Both the position numbers and the translations under genes were made by a program. Below, in pieces: positions 1 through 5,862 of a stretch of 14,908 nucleotides of DNA. The stretch lies in the NCBI GenBank assembly GCA_009785885.1, contig WQUE01000079.1, positions 1 through 14,908 of the forward strand, written 5' to 3'. The notes beneath the pieces are model-generated. The model made no database searches. It worked only from the letters and a program-made list of their open reading frames with translations, and had not been told where the DNA came from. Within the stretch, counting starts at the first letter, position 1. Every line of letters begins with the position of its first letter. This DNA comes from Actinomycetes bacterium. Its GTDB lineage: Bacteria > Actinomycetota > Actinomycetes > Propionibacteriales > Propionibacteriaceae.

Positions 1-207
1 TCGTTCGGCGCCACCTCGCGCGGCATCGCGGTCGGGAGCACCAAGGCGGCGGTCCTGGCGGCGTACGGCGCCGACGTCGACCCCGCCGACCCGGACGCCT
101 CGACACCGGCCCAGATCGTGGCGGGCACGTTCGCCGGCGGGGTGGTGTTCCTGCTGGACGCGGCCGGCACCGTGACGAGCATCTTTGTCGGGGCGAGCGC
201 CGAGTAA
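1..207 (+). CDS. C-terminal fragment of a hypothetical protein
   Basis: Frame 1 is open from the window edge to a TAA at 205-207, giving 68 residues of a protein whose start lies outside. The visible part reads RGIAVGSTKAAVLAAYG, then an acidic Pro/Ala stretch, then hydrophobic strands ending FVGASAE. The pattern of a small threshold-like motif (GIAVGST..AVLAAYG) followed by beta strands resembles the C-terminal halves of small secreted or lipoprotein-type actinobacterial proteins of unknown function, but I cannot name a family with confidence. It converges on the LacI-family gene with only 8 bases between the two stop codons, and no clear terminator separates them. It is probably unrelated to the sugar locus. 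Confidence 0.6.
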   Translation, partial: SFGATSRGIAVGSTKAAVLAAYGADVDPADPDASTPAQIVAGTFAGGVVFLLDAAGTVTSIFVGASAE

Positions 208-215
208 CCGCGGGG

Positions 216-1235
216 CTACGTTCCGCGCCGCGCCGCGCCGGTGGACGCCCGGACGATGAGCTCGGCCGGCACGCGATGCGACCGGGCCGGCTTGCGTTCC
301 ATGGCTTCGAGGAGCAGGTCCATCGCCGCGCGACCCAGGGCGTTGTGGTTCTGGCGGATGGTCGTGAGCGGCGGTATCGAGCATTCGGAGCCCTCGATGT
401 CGTCGAAGCCGACAACGGAGACATCGCCCGGCACCGAAAGACCGCGCTCGCTCAGGGCCCGCAGCACCCCGAAGGCCATCCGGTCGTTGGCCGCGAACAC
501 GGCCGTCGGCAGCGCGGGCCGCGCGAGGACCTCCATCGCGGCGCGGTAGCCCGAGCCGCTCGACCAGTCGCCTGTGGCGAACAGCGCGTCGGCATCCACA
601 TCCGCGGGCAGTCCCTCGCGCCAGGCGCCCAGCCGCGCGGCGGCGTGCAGGTCGCCGTCGGGTCCGCCGACGTGGGCGATGCGGGTGTGGCCGAGCCCGC
701 GCAGGAGGGTCATGACCGTTCGCGCACCGCCCGCCTGATCGACGTCCACGGTGGAGTAGGCGGGCGGGGTCCGCGCGGAGGTGACCAGGACCGTCGGCGT
801 CGCGCCGCAGGCCGCGAGGGCAGCGTCCTTGGCCGCCTCGGTGTTGGTGACGACGATGATGCCGTCCAGGCCCAGGTCGACGAAGTGGGAGATCGCGTCG
901 GTCATCTCGGACGGTTCCTGGCTTTGCAGGCCGACCATCGCAACCCAGTAGTCGTGCGTCCGGGCGGCCTGTTCGATCGCCAGCAGGGCCCCCGACGGGC
1001 CGGACAGGGTGGTGTTCGACACGATCACCCCGATGATGTGGCTTGTGCCGGTGGCGAGGGCGCGGGCGACCACGTTGCGGCGGTACCCCAGGCCGGCGAT
1101 CGCCTCGTGGACCCGCCGCCGGGTCTGGGCCGAGACCGCCGGATGGTTGTTCAGGACGCGCGAGACCGTCTGGTGGGACACGCCGGCCGCCGCGGCGACG
1201 TCGGCCATCGTGGGCGGCGTTCGGCTGGTCGGCAT
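216..1235 (-). CDS. LacI-family transcriptional repressor of the arabinose/sugar uptake locus
   Basis: This 339-residue protein has the usual LacI/GalR length and layout. An N-terminal helix-turn-helix covers about residues 10-55, with recognition helix SHQTVSRVLNN at 20-30. The hinge helix RALATG is near 58-63. A periplasmic-binding-protein-like effector domain follows from about 66 (HIIGVIVSNTTL) to the end, including the conserved FAANDRMAFG and GDVSVVGFDDIE segments. Members bind palindromic operators and release them when a sugar or sugar phosphate binds. The recognition helix is close to E. coli LacI (YQTVSRV), and lac-type palindromes lie upstream of both transporter operons. The gene is divergent from the first operon, so it is very probably their repressor, with arabinose or a derivative as inducer (inference). 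LacI-type AraR regulators of araBDA are known in Corynebacterium. The ATG at 1235 is preferred because a TAGACT box sits 6 bases upstream, giving a leaderless mRNA. A later Met at residue 10 is the alternative. Confidence 0.92.
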   Translation of the reverse strand: MPTSRTPPTMADVAAAAGVSHQTVSRVLNNHPAVSAQTRRRVHEAIAGLGYRRNVVARALATGTSHIIGVIVSNTTLSGPSGALLAIEQAARTHDYWVAMVGLQSQEPSEMTDAISHFVDLGLDGIIVVTNTEAAKDAALAACGATPTVLVTSARTPPAYSTVDVDQAGGARTVMTLLRGLGHTRIAHVGGPDGDLHAAARLGAWREGLPADVDADALFATGDWSSGSGYRAAMEVLARPALPTAVFAANDRMAFGVLRALSERGLSVPGDVSVVGFDDIEGSECSIPPLTTIRQNHNALGRAAMDLLLEAMERKPARSHRVPAELIVRASTGAARRGT

Positions 1236-1241
1236 GCGTGC

Positions 1242-1247
1242 AGTCTA
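1242..1247 (-). promoter_or_regulatory. -10 box of a probable leaderless lacI-family promoter
   Basis: On the minus strand the sequence TAGACT (TANNNT type) is followed by six bases and then the ATG at 1235. Transcription would therefore begin at or next to the start codon, leaving no room for a ribosome binding site, and none is seen. Leaderless genes with this exact geometry are common in actinobacteria. The -35 region (about 1265-1271) is weak. Confidence 0.5.
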
Positions 1248-1278
1248 GCGCCAATGAGCGCGATGGCGGGCCTGAATC

Positions 1279-1292
1279 TGGGAGCGCTCACA
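1279..1292. promoter_or_regulatory. LacI-type operator O1 of the first transporter operon
   Basis: TGGGAGCGCTCACA is a near-perfect palindrome centred on 1285/1286. It matches the symmetric lac operator half-site GCTCAC on the right and also resembles the known actinobacterial CebR site TGGGAGCGCTCCCA. It lies about 50 bp upstream of the predicted start of the divergent regulator gene and 88 bp (centre to centre) from O2. It could therefore serve autoregulation and DNA looping (inference). Confidence 0.75.
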
Positions 1293-1315
1293 TGCCCGGC
1301 CTCGCGCCGTCGATT

Positions 1316-1330
1316 GTTACCGAATCGTTA
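1316..1330. promoter_or_regulatory. Shared 15-bp element between operators (copy 1)
   Basis: GTTACCGAATCGTTA occurs here and, base for base, at 5670-5684. In this copy the next base is C, so it reads GTTAC-N6-GTTAC. Because GTNAC is itself self-complementary at its ends, this works as a direct or an imperfect inverted repeat. The element is centred 37.5 bp from O1 in both promoters and about 65 bp upstream of the predicted transcription start, a typical activator position. The binding protein is unknown; it may be a second regulator or the same LacI protein at a weaker site. Confidence 0.6.
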
Positions 1331-1351
1331 CGGGGCGCGCTGCCCGGCCGA

Positions 1352-1381
1352 TTGCCGGGTCTGACGTGTGAACGCTAACAT
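1352..1381 (+). promoter_or_regulatory. Promoter of the first transporter operon
   Basis: A -35-like TTGCCG (1352-1357) and a -10-like TAACAT (1376-1381) are separated by 18 bases. The parallel promoter at 5707-5736 has the same 18-base spacing, with TTGACA and TAACGT. Start of transcription is predicted near 1388, leaving a leader of about 110 bases. The -10 box falls inside operator O2, so repressor binding would directly block RNA polymerase. Confidence 0.6.
1367..1380. promoter_or_regulatory. LacI-type operator O2 overlapping the -10 box
   Basis: TGTGAACGCTAACA is a palindrome with a few mismatches, centred on 1373/1374. It aligns with the other three sites around a GA[AG]CGCT[CA]AC core. 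Its right half contains the -10 box of the promoter. Confidence 0.7.
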
Positions 1382-1390
1382 GAGCAGTGC

Positions 1391-1441
1391 CCGCCGGACT
1401 GATGTCTCGGCGGAACATCGGCACCAGCGATGGCGCCGATG
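1391..1441 (+). promoter_or_regulatory. Two tandem hairpins in the leader of the first operon
   Basis: The predicted untranslated leader can form CCGCCG/CGGCGG (1391-1396 with 1408-1413) and then CATCGGC/GCCGATG (1416-1422 with 1435-1441). The second could be extended inward by a CC/GG pair. They begin a few bases after the predicted transcription start. They may protect the 5' end of the mRNA. No known riboswitch fold is recognised, and in GC-rich DNA short stems of this sort can be accidental. Confidence 0.35.
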
Positions 1442-1497
1442 ACGGCAACCCCATGTGGGCACGGCCAGCGCTGGCGGCCCAGAGAGGACTCGAAGTA

Positions 1498-2694
1498 ATG
1501 AACAAGCGAATCATCGCAACCGCCCTGGCTGGTCTCGTGGCCTTCGCCATGGTGGGTTGCTCGAACAGCGGCGGCGCCGGTGGCACCACCTCGACATCCA
1601 ACCCGCCGGCCTCCGGCACGAGCACGACAGCCTCGTCGTCGAGCAAAGGTATCCCGAACTGCGGGACGATCGGCGTGGCCATGCCCAACAAGACCTCGTC
1701 GCGCTGGGTGGCCGACGGCAACGCCGTCAAGTCGCAGCTCGAGGCCCTCGGCTGCACGGTCGACCTGCAGTACGCCGCGGATGACATCCCGACGCAGACG
1801 CAGCAGCTCGACCAGATGATCACGAACGGCGTCAAGCTGCTCATCATCGCCTCGATCGACGGCACCGCCTTGACGGCCCAGCTCCAGGCGGCCGCCGACA
1901 AGGGCATCAAGGTCATCGCGTACGACCGTCTCATCAACGGCACGCCGAACGTCGACTTCTACGTGACGTTCGACAACTACAAGGTGGGCGTGGCGCAGGC
2001 GAAGTCGCTGCTGTACGGCCTGAAGCTGACCGACAAGGACGGCAACCCGGCCGCCGACGCGCCGAAGGGCCCGATCGACATCGAACTGTTCGCGGGCGCG
2101 GCCGACGACAACAACTCCGGGTTCTTCTTCAACGGCGCGATGGACACCCTGAAGCCGTACCTCGACAACGGCACGCTCGTCGTCAAGTCCGGCCAGACGA
2201 AGTTCGAGCAGGTCGCCACCGAGCGCTGGCTTCTGATCAACGCCCAGACGCGCATGGACAACCTGCTGTCCTCGACCTACGGCGGCAACGGCGCGGGCCT
2301 GAAGGGCGTGCTGGCGCCGTACGACGGCCTGTCCCGCGGCATCATCAACGCGCTGACCAACGTGGGCATGGGTCCGACGATCCCGGAGGGTCTGCCGATC
2401 GTCACCGGCCAGGACGCCGAGATCGAGTCCGTCGCGCTGATCAACAAGGACATCCAGTTCTCGACGATCTTCAAGGACACCCGCAAGCTGGCGGCTCAGG
2501 CCGTGACGGTCGCGCAGGCCTACCTCACCGGTGGCACGCCGACCCCGAACGACACCAAGACGTACAACAACGGCAAGAAGGTCGTCCCGTCGTTCCTCCT
2601 CGATGTCGACACGGTGAACAAGGACACCATCAAGCCGCTGCTGATCGACTCGGGCTACTGGACGCAGGCCCAGGTCGACGCCGGTCAGGCGTAA
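1498..2694 (+). CDS. chvE: ChvE/XylF-type sugar-binding lipoprotein
   Basis: A 398-residue substrate-binding protein for an ABC sugar importer, anchored outside the membrane as a lipoprotein. The signal peptide MNKRIIATALAGLVAFAMVG ends in lipobox MVGC with Cys21, followed by a Gly/Ser/Thr-rich linker to about residue 50. The mature domain matches the ChvE / multiple-sugar-binding family (known ligands L-arabinose, D-xylose, D-galactose, D-glucose): IGVAMPNKTSSRWVADG (58-74), DDIPTQTQQLDQMITNGVK (95-113), KVIAYDRLI (138-146), and VTGQDAEIESVALI (302-315). The ATG at 1498 is chosen because AGAGAGGA lies 9 bases upstream and the signal peptide begins there. The longer open frame starting at 1387 would begin at the predicted transcription start and would bury the signal peptide. 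It is the first gene of the operon with the ATPase at 2783. The araBDA context favours an L-arabinose-type ligand (inference). Confidence 0.93.
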   Translation: MNKRIIATALAGLVAFAMVGCSNSGGAGGTTSTSNPPASGTSTTASSSSKGIPNCGTIGVAMPNKTSSRWVADGNAVKSQLEALGCTVDLQYAADDIPTQTQQLDQMITNGVKLLIIASIDGTALTAQLQAAADKGIKVIAYDRLINGTPNVDFYVTFDNYKVGVAQAKSLLYGLKLTDKDGNPAADAPKGPIDIELFAGAADDNNSGFFFNGAMDTLKPYLDNGTLVVKSGQTKFEQVATERWLLINAQTRMDNLLSSTYGGNGAGLKGVLAPYDGLSRGIINALTNVGMGPTIPEGLPIVTGQDAEIESVALINKDIQFSTIFKDTRKLAAQAVTVAQAYLTGGTPTPNDTKTYNNGKKVVPSFLLDVDTVNKDTIKPLLIDSGYWTQAQVDAGQA

Positions 2695-2706
2695 CCTACG
2701 ATCGGT

Positions 2707-2742
2707 CGTGGGGAGGCGGGCGTCGCCGTTCGCCTCCCCACG
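2707..2742 (+). promoter_or_regulatory. Strong intercistronic hairpin after the chvE-type gene
   Basis: CGTGGGGAGGCG (2707-2718) pairs perfectly with CGCCTCCCCACG (2731-2742): 12 base pairs around a 12-base loop. It sits in the 88-base gap between the binding-protein and ATPase genes. No run of T follows, so it is more likely a partial terminator or a barrier to 3' exonucleases that raises binding-protein mRNA above the ATPase and permease mRNA, as known for the malE-malF gap of E. coli. The second operon has a counterpart at 6976-7026. Confidence 0.75.
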
Positions 2743-2782
2743 CCGACCTCCACCCGTCCGCTTTCACGAAGGAGTGGTGAGC

Positions 2783-4372
2783 ATGTCCGAGAACACCGCG
2801 TTGCTCGAGCCCGGGGTGGTGCCGCCAGGCGCCGAGGACGTGATCCTGGAGATGCGGCACATCACGAAGACGTTCCCCGGGGTGGTTGCGCTGGACGATG
2901 TCAGCCTCACGGTCACACGCGGGGAGATCCACGCGATCTGCGGCGAGAACGGCGCGGGCAAGTCGACGCTGATGAAAGTGCTGTCCGGCGTCCACCCCTA
3001 CGGGACCTACGACGGTGAGATCGTCTTCGAGGGCGCCGAGGCCCGGTTCCACCGGATCAACGATTCGGAGGCCAAAGGCATCGTCATCATCCACCAGGAG
3101 CTGGCACTGTCGCCGTTCCTGTCCATCGCCGAGAACATCTTCCTCGGCAACGAGCGGTTCGACAGGACGCACCTGATCGACTGGAACCGGACGAACGCGG
3201 AGGCCCAGGCGCTCATGGCGCGGGTCGGTCTGATCGAGAATCCCACGACCCCCATCAGCACGATCGGCGTCGGCAAGCAGCAGCTCGTCGAGATCGCGAA
3301 GGCCCTGAGCAAGGACGTGAAGCTGCTCATCCTCGACGAACCGACCGCCGCGCTGAACGACAACGACTCCGAACACCTGCTCGGCCTCCTGCGCGGCCTG
3401 AAAGCGCAGGGCATCACCTGCATCATGATCTCGCACAAGCTCGGCGAACTCATGGAGATCGCCGACACCATCACCGTGATCCGCGACGGCCGCACCATCG
3501 AGGCGATGCCGGGATCCGAGGCAACCCAGGAGCGCCTCATCAAGGACATGGTCGGACGGGAGATGTCGCAGCGCTACCCGAGCCGCAACCACCCGATCGG
3601 CGAGGAGGTGTTCCGCGTCGAGGATTGGACCGTGTACCACCCGACCCAGCCGGGGCGCGTGATGATCGACCGCGCCAGCCTGAACGTGCACGCGGGCGAG
3701 GTCGTGGGCATCGCCGGGCTGATGGGCGCCGGGCGCACCGAGCTGGCGATGAGTCTGTTCGGGCACTCGTACGGCAAGAACATCACCGGGCGCACGTACA
3801 TCCGCGGCGAGGAGGTGGCGCTCCACACGGTGGACGAGGCGATCGCACACGGGCTGGCCTACGTCTCCGAGGACCGCAAGCGCTACGGCCTGAACCTGCT
3901 CACCGACATCAAGACGAACATCACCGCCGCCGGGCTGAAGAAGCTCGTCGGCAAGCTTTTCGGCCTGGTGAACGACAACGAGGAGATCAAGGTCGCCGAG
4001 CAGTACCGGGCCGCGCTGTCGATCAAGACCCCGACGGTGATGGCGGCGATCACCAAGCTGTCCGGCGGCAACCAGCAGAAGGTCGTCGTCGCCAAGTGGC
4101 TGTACACCGACCCGGACATCCTGATCCTCGACGAACCGACGCGCGGCATCGACGTCGGCGCCAAGTACGAGATCTACACGTTGATCAACCAGTTGGTGGA
4201 GCAGGGCAAGGCCGTGATCGTGATCAGTTCGGAGCTGCCCGAGGTGATGGGCATCTCCGACCGTATCTACACCCTCAGCTTCGGCGTCGTCACCGGCGAG
4301 GTGCCGATCGCCGAGGCCACACCCGAGAAACTCATGAACCTCATGACCAAGGAGAAGGAAGCCGTCCGATGA
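2783..4372 (+). CDS. gguA: Sugar ABC transporter double-domain ATPase (GguA/MmsA/XylG type)
   Basis: A 529-residue protein with two fused nucleotide-binding domains that powers the importer from the cytoplasmic face. Domain 1 has Walker A GENGAGKS (54-61), Q-loop Gln105, a degenerate signature IGVGKQQ (161-167), Walker B LLILDEP (181-187) and H-loop His218. Domain 2 has a degenerate Walker A AGLMGAGRTE (311-320), the canonical signature LSGGNQQK (426-433), Walker B LILDEPTRGIDVG (447-459), and Ser482-Ser483 where the H-loop His would be. This complementary degeneration, leaving one full composite site, is normal in the RbsA/XylG/MglA family. The ATG at 2783 is preferred because AAGGAG (2769-2774) lies 8 bases upstream; the frame is open from 2708, but that start falls within the hairpin and lacks a good site. 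Its stop overlaps the permease start by 4 bases (ATGA). Confidence 0.93.
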   Translation: MSENTALLEPGVVPPGAEDVILEMRHITKTFPGVVALDDVSLTVTRGEIHAICGENGAGKSTLMKVLSGVHPYGTYDGEIVFEGAEARFHRINDSEAKGIVIIHQELALSPFLSIAENIFLGNERFDRTHLIDWNRTNAEAQALMARVGLIENPTTPISTIGVGKQQLVEIAKALSKDVKLLILDEPTAALNDNDSEHLLGLLRGLKAQGITCIMISHKLGELMEIADTITVIRDGRTIEAMPGSEATQERLIKDMVGREMSQRYPSRNHPIGEEVFRVEDWTVYHPTQPGRVMIDRASLNVHAGEVVGIAGLMGAGRTELAMSLFGHSYGKNITGRTYIRGEEVALHTVDEAIAHGLAYVSEDRKRYGLNLLTDIKTNITAAGLKKLVGKLFGLVNDNEEIKVAEQYRAALSIKTPTVMAAITKLSGGNQQKVVVAKWLYTDPDILILDEPTRGIDVGAKYEIYTLINQLVEQGKAVIVISSELPEVMGISDRIYTLSFGVVTGEVPIAEATPEKLMNLMTKEKEAVR

Positions 4373-5598
4373 GCACCACCACCGCCACACCGCTCGCTGC
4401 GGGGTCATCAGGTGCGGCCCAGCCGCAGAGCGCCTTTGTCGCCTACCTGGTGGAGAACGTCCTGCGGCGCAACGGCATCCTGCTCGCCTTCGTCGTCGTG
4501 ATCATCGCCCTGTCGGTGTGGCAGAAGAAGTTCCTCAGTCCCTCCAACCTGACCAACCTGGTGCTCCAGTACTCCTACGTGCTGATCCTGGCGCTGGGCA
4601 TGCTCATGATCATCGTGTTGGCCCAGATCGACCTGTCGGTCGGCTCGGTCGTCGCGTTCACGGGCGCGGTCGCCGCGGTCGTCGTCGTGCGCCACGGGAT
4701 GCCCTGGTATCTCGGCGTGGCCGCGGCGCTCATCACGGGCCTCGCCGTCGGCGCCTGGCAAGGCTTCTGGGTCGCGGTCGTCGGCATCCCCGGCTTCATC
4801 GTGACCTTGGGCGGTCAGTTGTTGTTCCGCGGTCTGGCTCAGCTGACGCTCAACTACGTGTCCCTGTCGCCGTTCGGCGGAAAGTACTACGGGATTTCCA
4901 ACGGTTTCATCAAGGGGTGGTTCGGCGGCACCGGCTTCGATGTCTTCACCGTGGTCATCTTCGCCGTCGCGGTGGTCGGGTACGCCGTCGCCCAGTGGCG
5001 TTCGCGCGCGGCCCGGCTGAAGTACCAGCAGGAGGTCGCCCCGCTGCCGCTGTTCATCCTCCAGATCGTCATCGTCGCCGTCGTCGCGATGTTCTACGCC
5101 TGGCGCATCTCGCAGAATCGCGGCCTGCCCGTGATCCTGATCATCCTCGCCGTGTTCATCATGGTGTACGGCATGGTGATGGGCCGGACGAGCTTCGGCC
5201 GTGGCGTGTACGCGATCGGCGGCAACCTGCTGGCCGCGCAACTGTCGGGCGTGAAGACCAGGTGGATCACGTTCTGGGCGTTCGTGAACATGGGCTTCCT
5301 GGCGGGCGTGGCTGGCGTGATCTTCTCCGCCCGCATGAACAGCGCCCAGCCTGCCGCGGGCGTCGGCATGGAGTTGGACGCGATCGCGGCGTGCTTCATC
5401 GGCGGCGCGTCGACCACGGGCGGCATCGGACGGATCGGCGGGGCGATGATCGGCGGCCTGATCATGGCCGTGATCTCGAACGGCATGCAGCTGGCCGGCC
5501 TGTCCCAGGGTATCCAGCCCGTGATCAAGGGCCTGATCCTGACGCTGGCCGTGGCGTTCGACCTGTGGAACAAGCGCCGCACGTCCGTCGCGGCCTGA
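4369..5598 (+). CDS. gguB: Sugar ABC transporter permease (GguB/MmsB/XylH type)
   Basis: A 409-residue inner-membrane permease of the BPD_transp_2 (RbsC/XylH) family. It forms the channel, probably as a homodimer since this operon has one permease gene. After a 35-residue cytoplasmic tail come many hydrophobic segments, starting ILLAFVVVIIALSV (37-50). The family hallmark AQIDLSVGSVVAFTGAVAA lies near residues 85-103, SFGRGVYAIGGN in the cytoplasmic coupling region, and a C-terminal GGIGRIGGAMIGGLIMAVI. A basic loop RSRAARLKYQQEVAP in the middle is typical of the longer XylH/GguB branch. Translation is coupled to the ATPase through the ATGA overlap, with AAGGAGAAGGAA 8 bases upstream of the start. 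It is the last gene of the first operon; 264 bases without a gene follow. Confidence 0.93.
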   Translation: MSTTTATPLAAGSSGAAQPQSAFVAYLVENVLRRNGILLAFVVVIIALSVWQKKFLSPSNLTNLVLQYSYVLILALGMLMIIVLAQIDLSVGSVVAFTGAVAAVVVVRHGMPWYLGVAAALITGLAVGAWQGFWVAVVGIPGFIVTLGGQLLFRGLAQLTLNYVSLSPFGGKYYGISNGFIKGWFGGTGFDVFTVVIFAVAVVGYAVAQWRSRAARLKYQQEVAPLPLFILQIVIVAVVAMFYAWRISQNRGLPVILIILAVFIMVYGMVMGRTSFGRGVYAIGGNLLAAQLSGVKTRWITFWAFVNMGFLAGVAGVIFSARMNSAQPAAGVGMELDAIAACFIGGASTTGGIGRIGGAMIGGLIMAVISNGMQLAGLSQGIQPVIKGLILTLAVAFDLWNKRRTSVAA

Positions 5599-5600
5599 GG

Positions 5601-5628
5601 TCGCCCAGGGGGCCCTCTTGGGGGGCGA
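5601..5628 (+). terminator. Possible weak terminator hairpin after gguB
   Basis: TCGCCC (5601-5606) can pair with GGGCGA (5623-5628), enclosing a GC-rich 16-base loop that may pair further. It lies directly after the gguB stop and just before operator O1 of the next operon. No T-run follows. It could mark the end of the first transcript, but read-through into the second operon is quite possible. Confidence 0.3.
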
Positions 5629-5632
5629 GTTG

Positions 5633-5646
5633 GGAGAGCGCTCACA
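5633..5646. promoter_or_regulatory. LacI-type operator O1 of the second operon
   Basis: GGAGAGCGCTCACA is centred on 5639/5640, and its right half GCGCTCACATGCG repeats the sequence around the O1 site at 1279-1292. It lies 89 bp (centre to centre) from the downstream operator, against 88 bp in the first promoter. Confidence 0.75.
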
Positions 5647-5669
5647 TGCGCGTCGCTGTGGCACAAAGC

Positions 5670-5684
5670 GTTACCGAATCGTTA
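5670..5684. promoter_or_regulatory. Shared 15-bp element between operators (copy 2)
   Basis: GTTACCGAATCGTTA is identical to 1316-1330, with the last GTTAC changed to GTTAT by the following base. The flanking DNA is not alike, while the element is kept at exactly the same distance from O1 (37.5 bp between centres). That pattern argues for selection on a protein-binding site rather than a recent copy of the whole region. Confidence 0.6.
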
Positions 5685-5706
5685 TGTTGCCCGTGTAGGC
5701 GACTCA

Positions 5707-5736
5707 TTGACAGCGGTTCCGTGTGAGCGCTAACGT
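5707..5736 (+). promoter_or_regulatory. Promoter of the second operon (transporter 2 plus araBDA)
   Basis: A consensus -35 box TTGACA (5707-5712) and a -10 box TAACGT (5731-5736) are separated by 18 bases. Transcription is predicted to start near 5743, giving a leader of about 120 bases. The -35 matches consensus better than that of the first promoter (TTGCCG), so this one may be stronger when derepressed. Confidence 0.7.
5722..5735. promoter_or_regulatory. LacI-type operator O2 of the second operon
   Basis: TGTGAGCGCTAACG is centred on 5728/5729. Its left half GTGAGC is the ideal lac operator half-site. It covers most of the -10 box, so a bound repressor would exclude RNA polymerase, as at 1367-1380. 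Confidence 0.72.
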
Positions 5737-5862
5737 GAGGATTGCCGCACGTGTCGGCATGGGTGCCATGGACGCGGGCGGTGGCCGGGTGAGCAGTGCA
5801 GCCACGACCCAGCATGACCCTCGAGGCGGCGACGCCGTCTCCCCCCTCAGAAAGGCAGATAC

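Noticed and set aside
208..215. Shared terminator between the first gene fragment and the regulator gene
   Set aside because: Only 8 bases separate the stops and no stable stem with a T-run is seen on either strand.
1367..1382. CRP/GlxR-type site reading from TGTGA
   Set aside because: The right half lacks TCACA at the required 6-base spacing, whereas the 14-bp LacI-type palindrome centred on 1373/1374 explains the sequence and recurs at the other promoter.
1387..1497. Upstream extension of the chvE-type coding region by 37 codons
   Set aside because: It would start at the predicted transcription start without a ribosome site and would place 37 residues in front of a standard lipoprotein signal peptide.
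3625..4368. Start of the gguB-type permease 248 codons further upstream
   Set aside because: The upstream part overlaps the ATPase gene in another frame, is Arg/Gly/His-rich shadow sequence, and the ATG at 4369 has a ribosome site and the usual ATGA overlap.
2696..4408. Open frame of 570 codons on the minus strand opposite the gguA-type gene
   Set aside because: Its translation is low-complexity (His, Arg, Asp, Leu rich) with no domain, and it mirrors the strongly supported ATPase gene. Long antisense frames are expected in GC-rich DNA.
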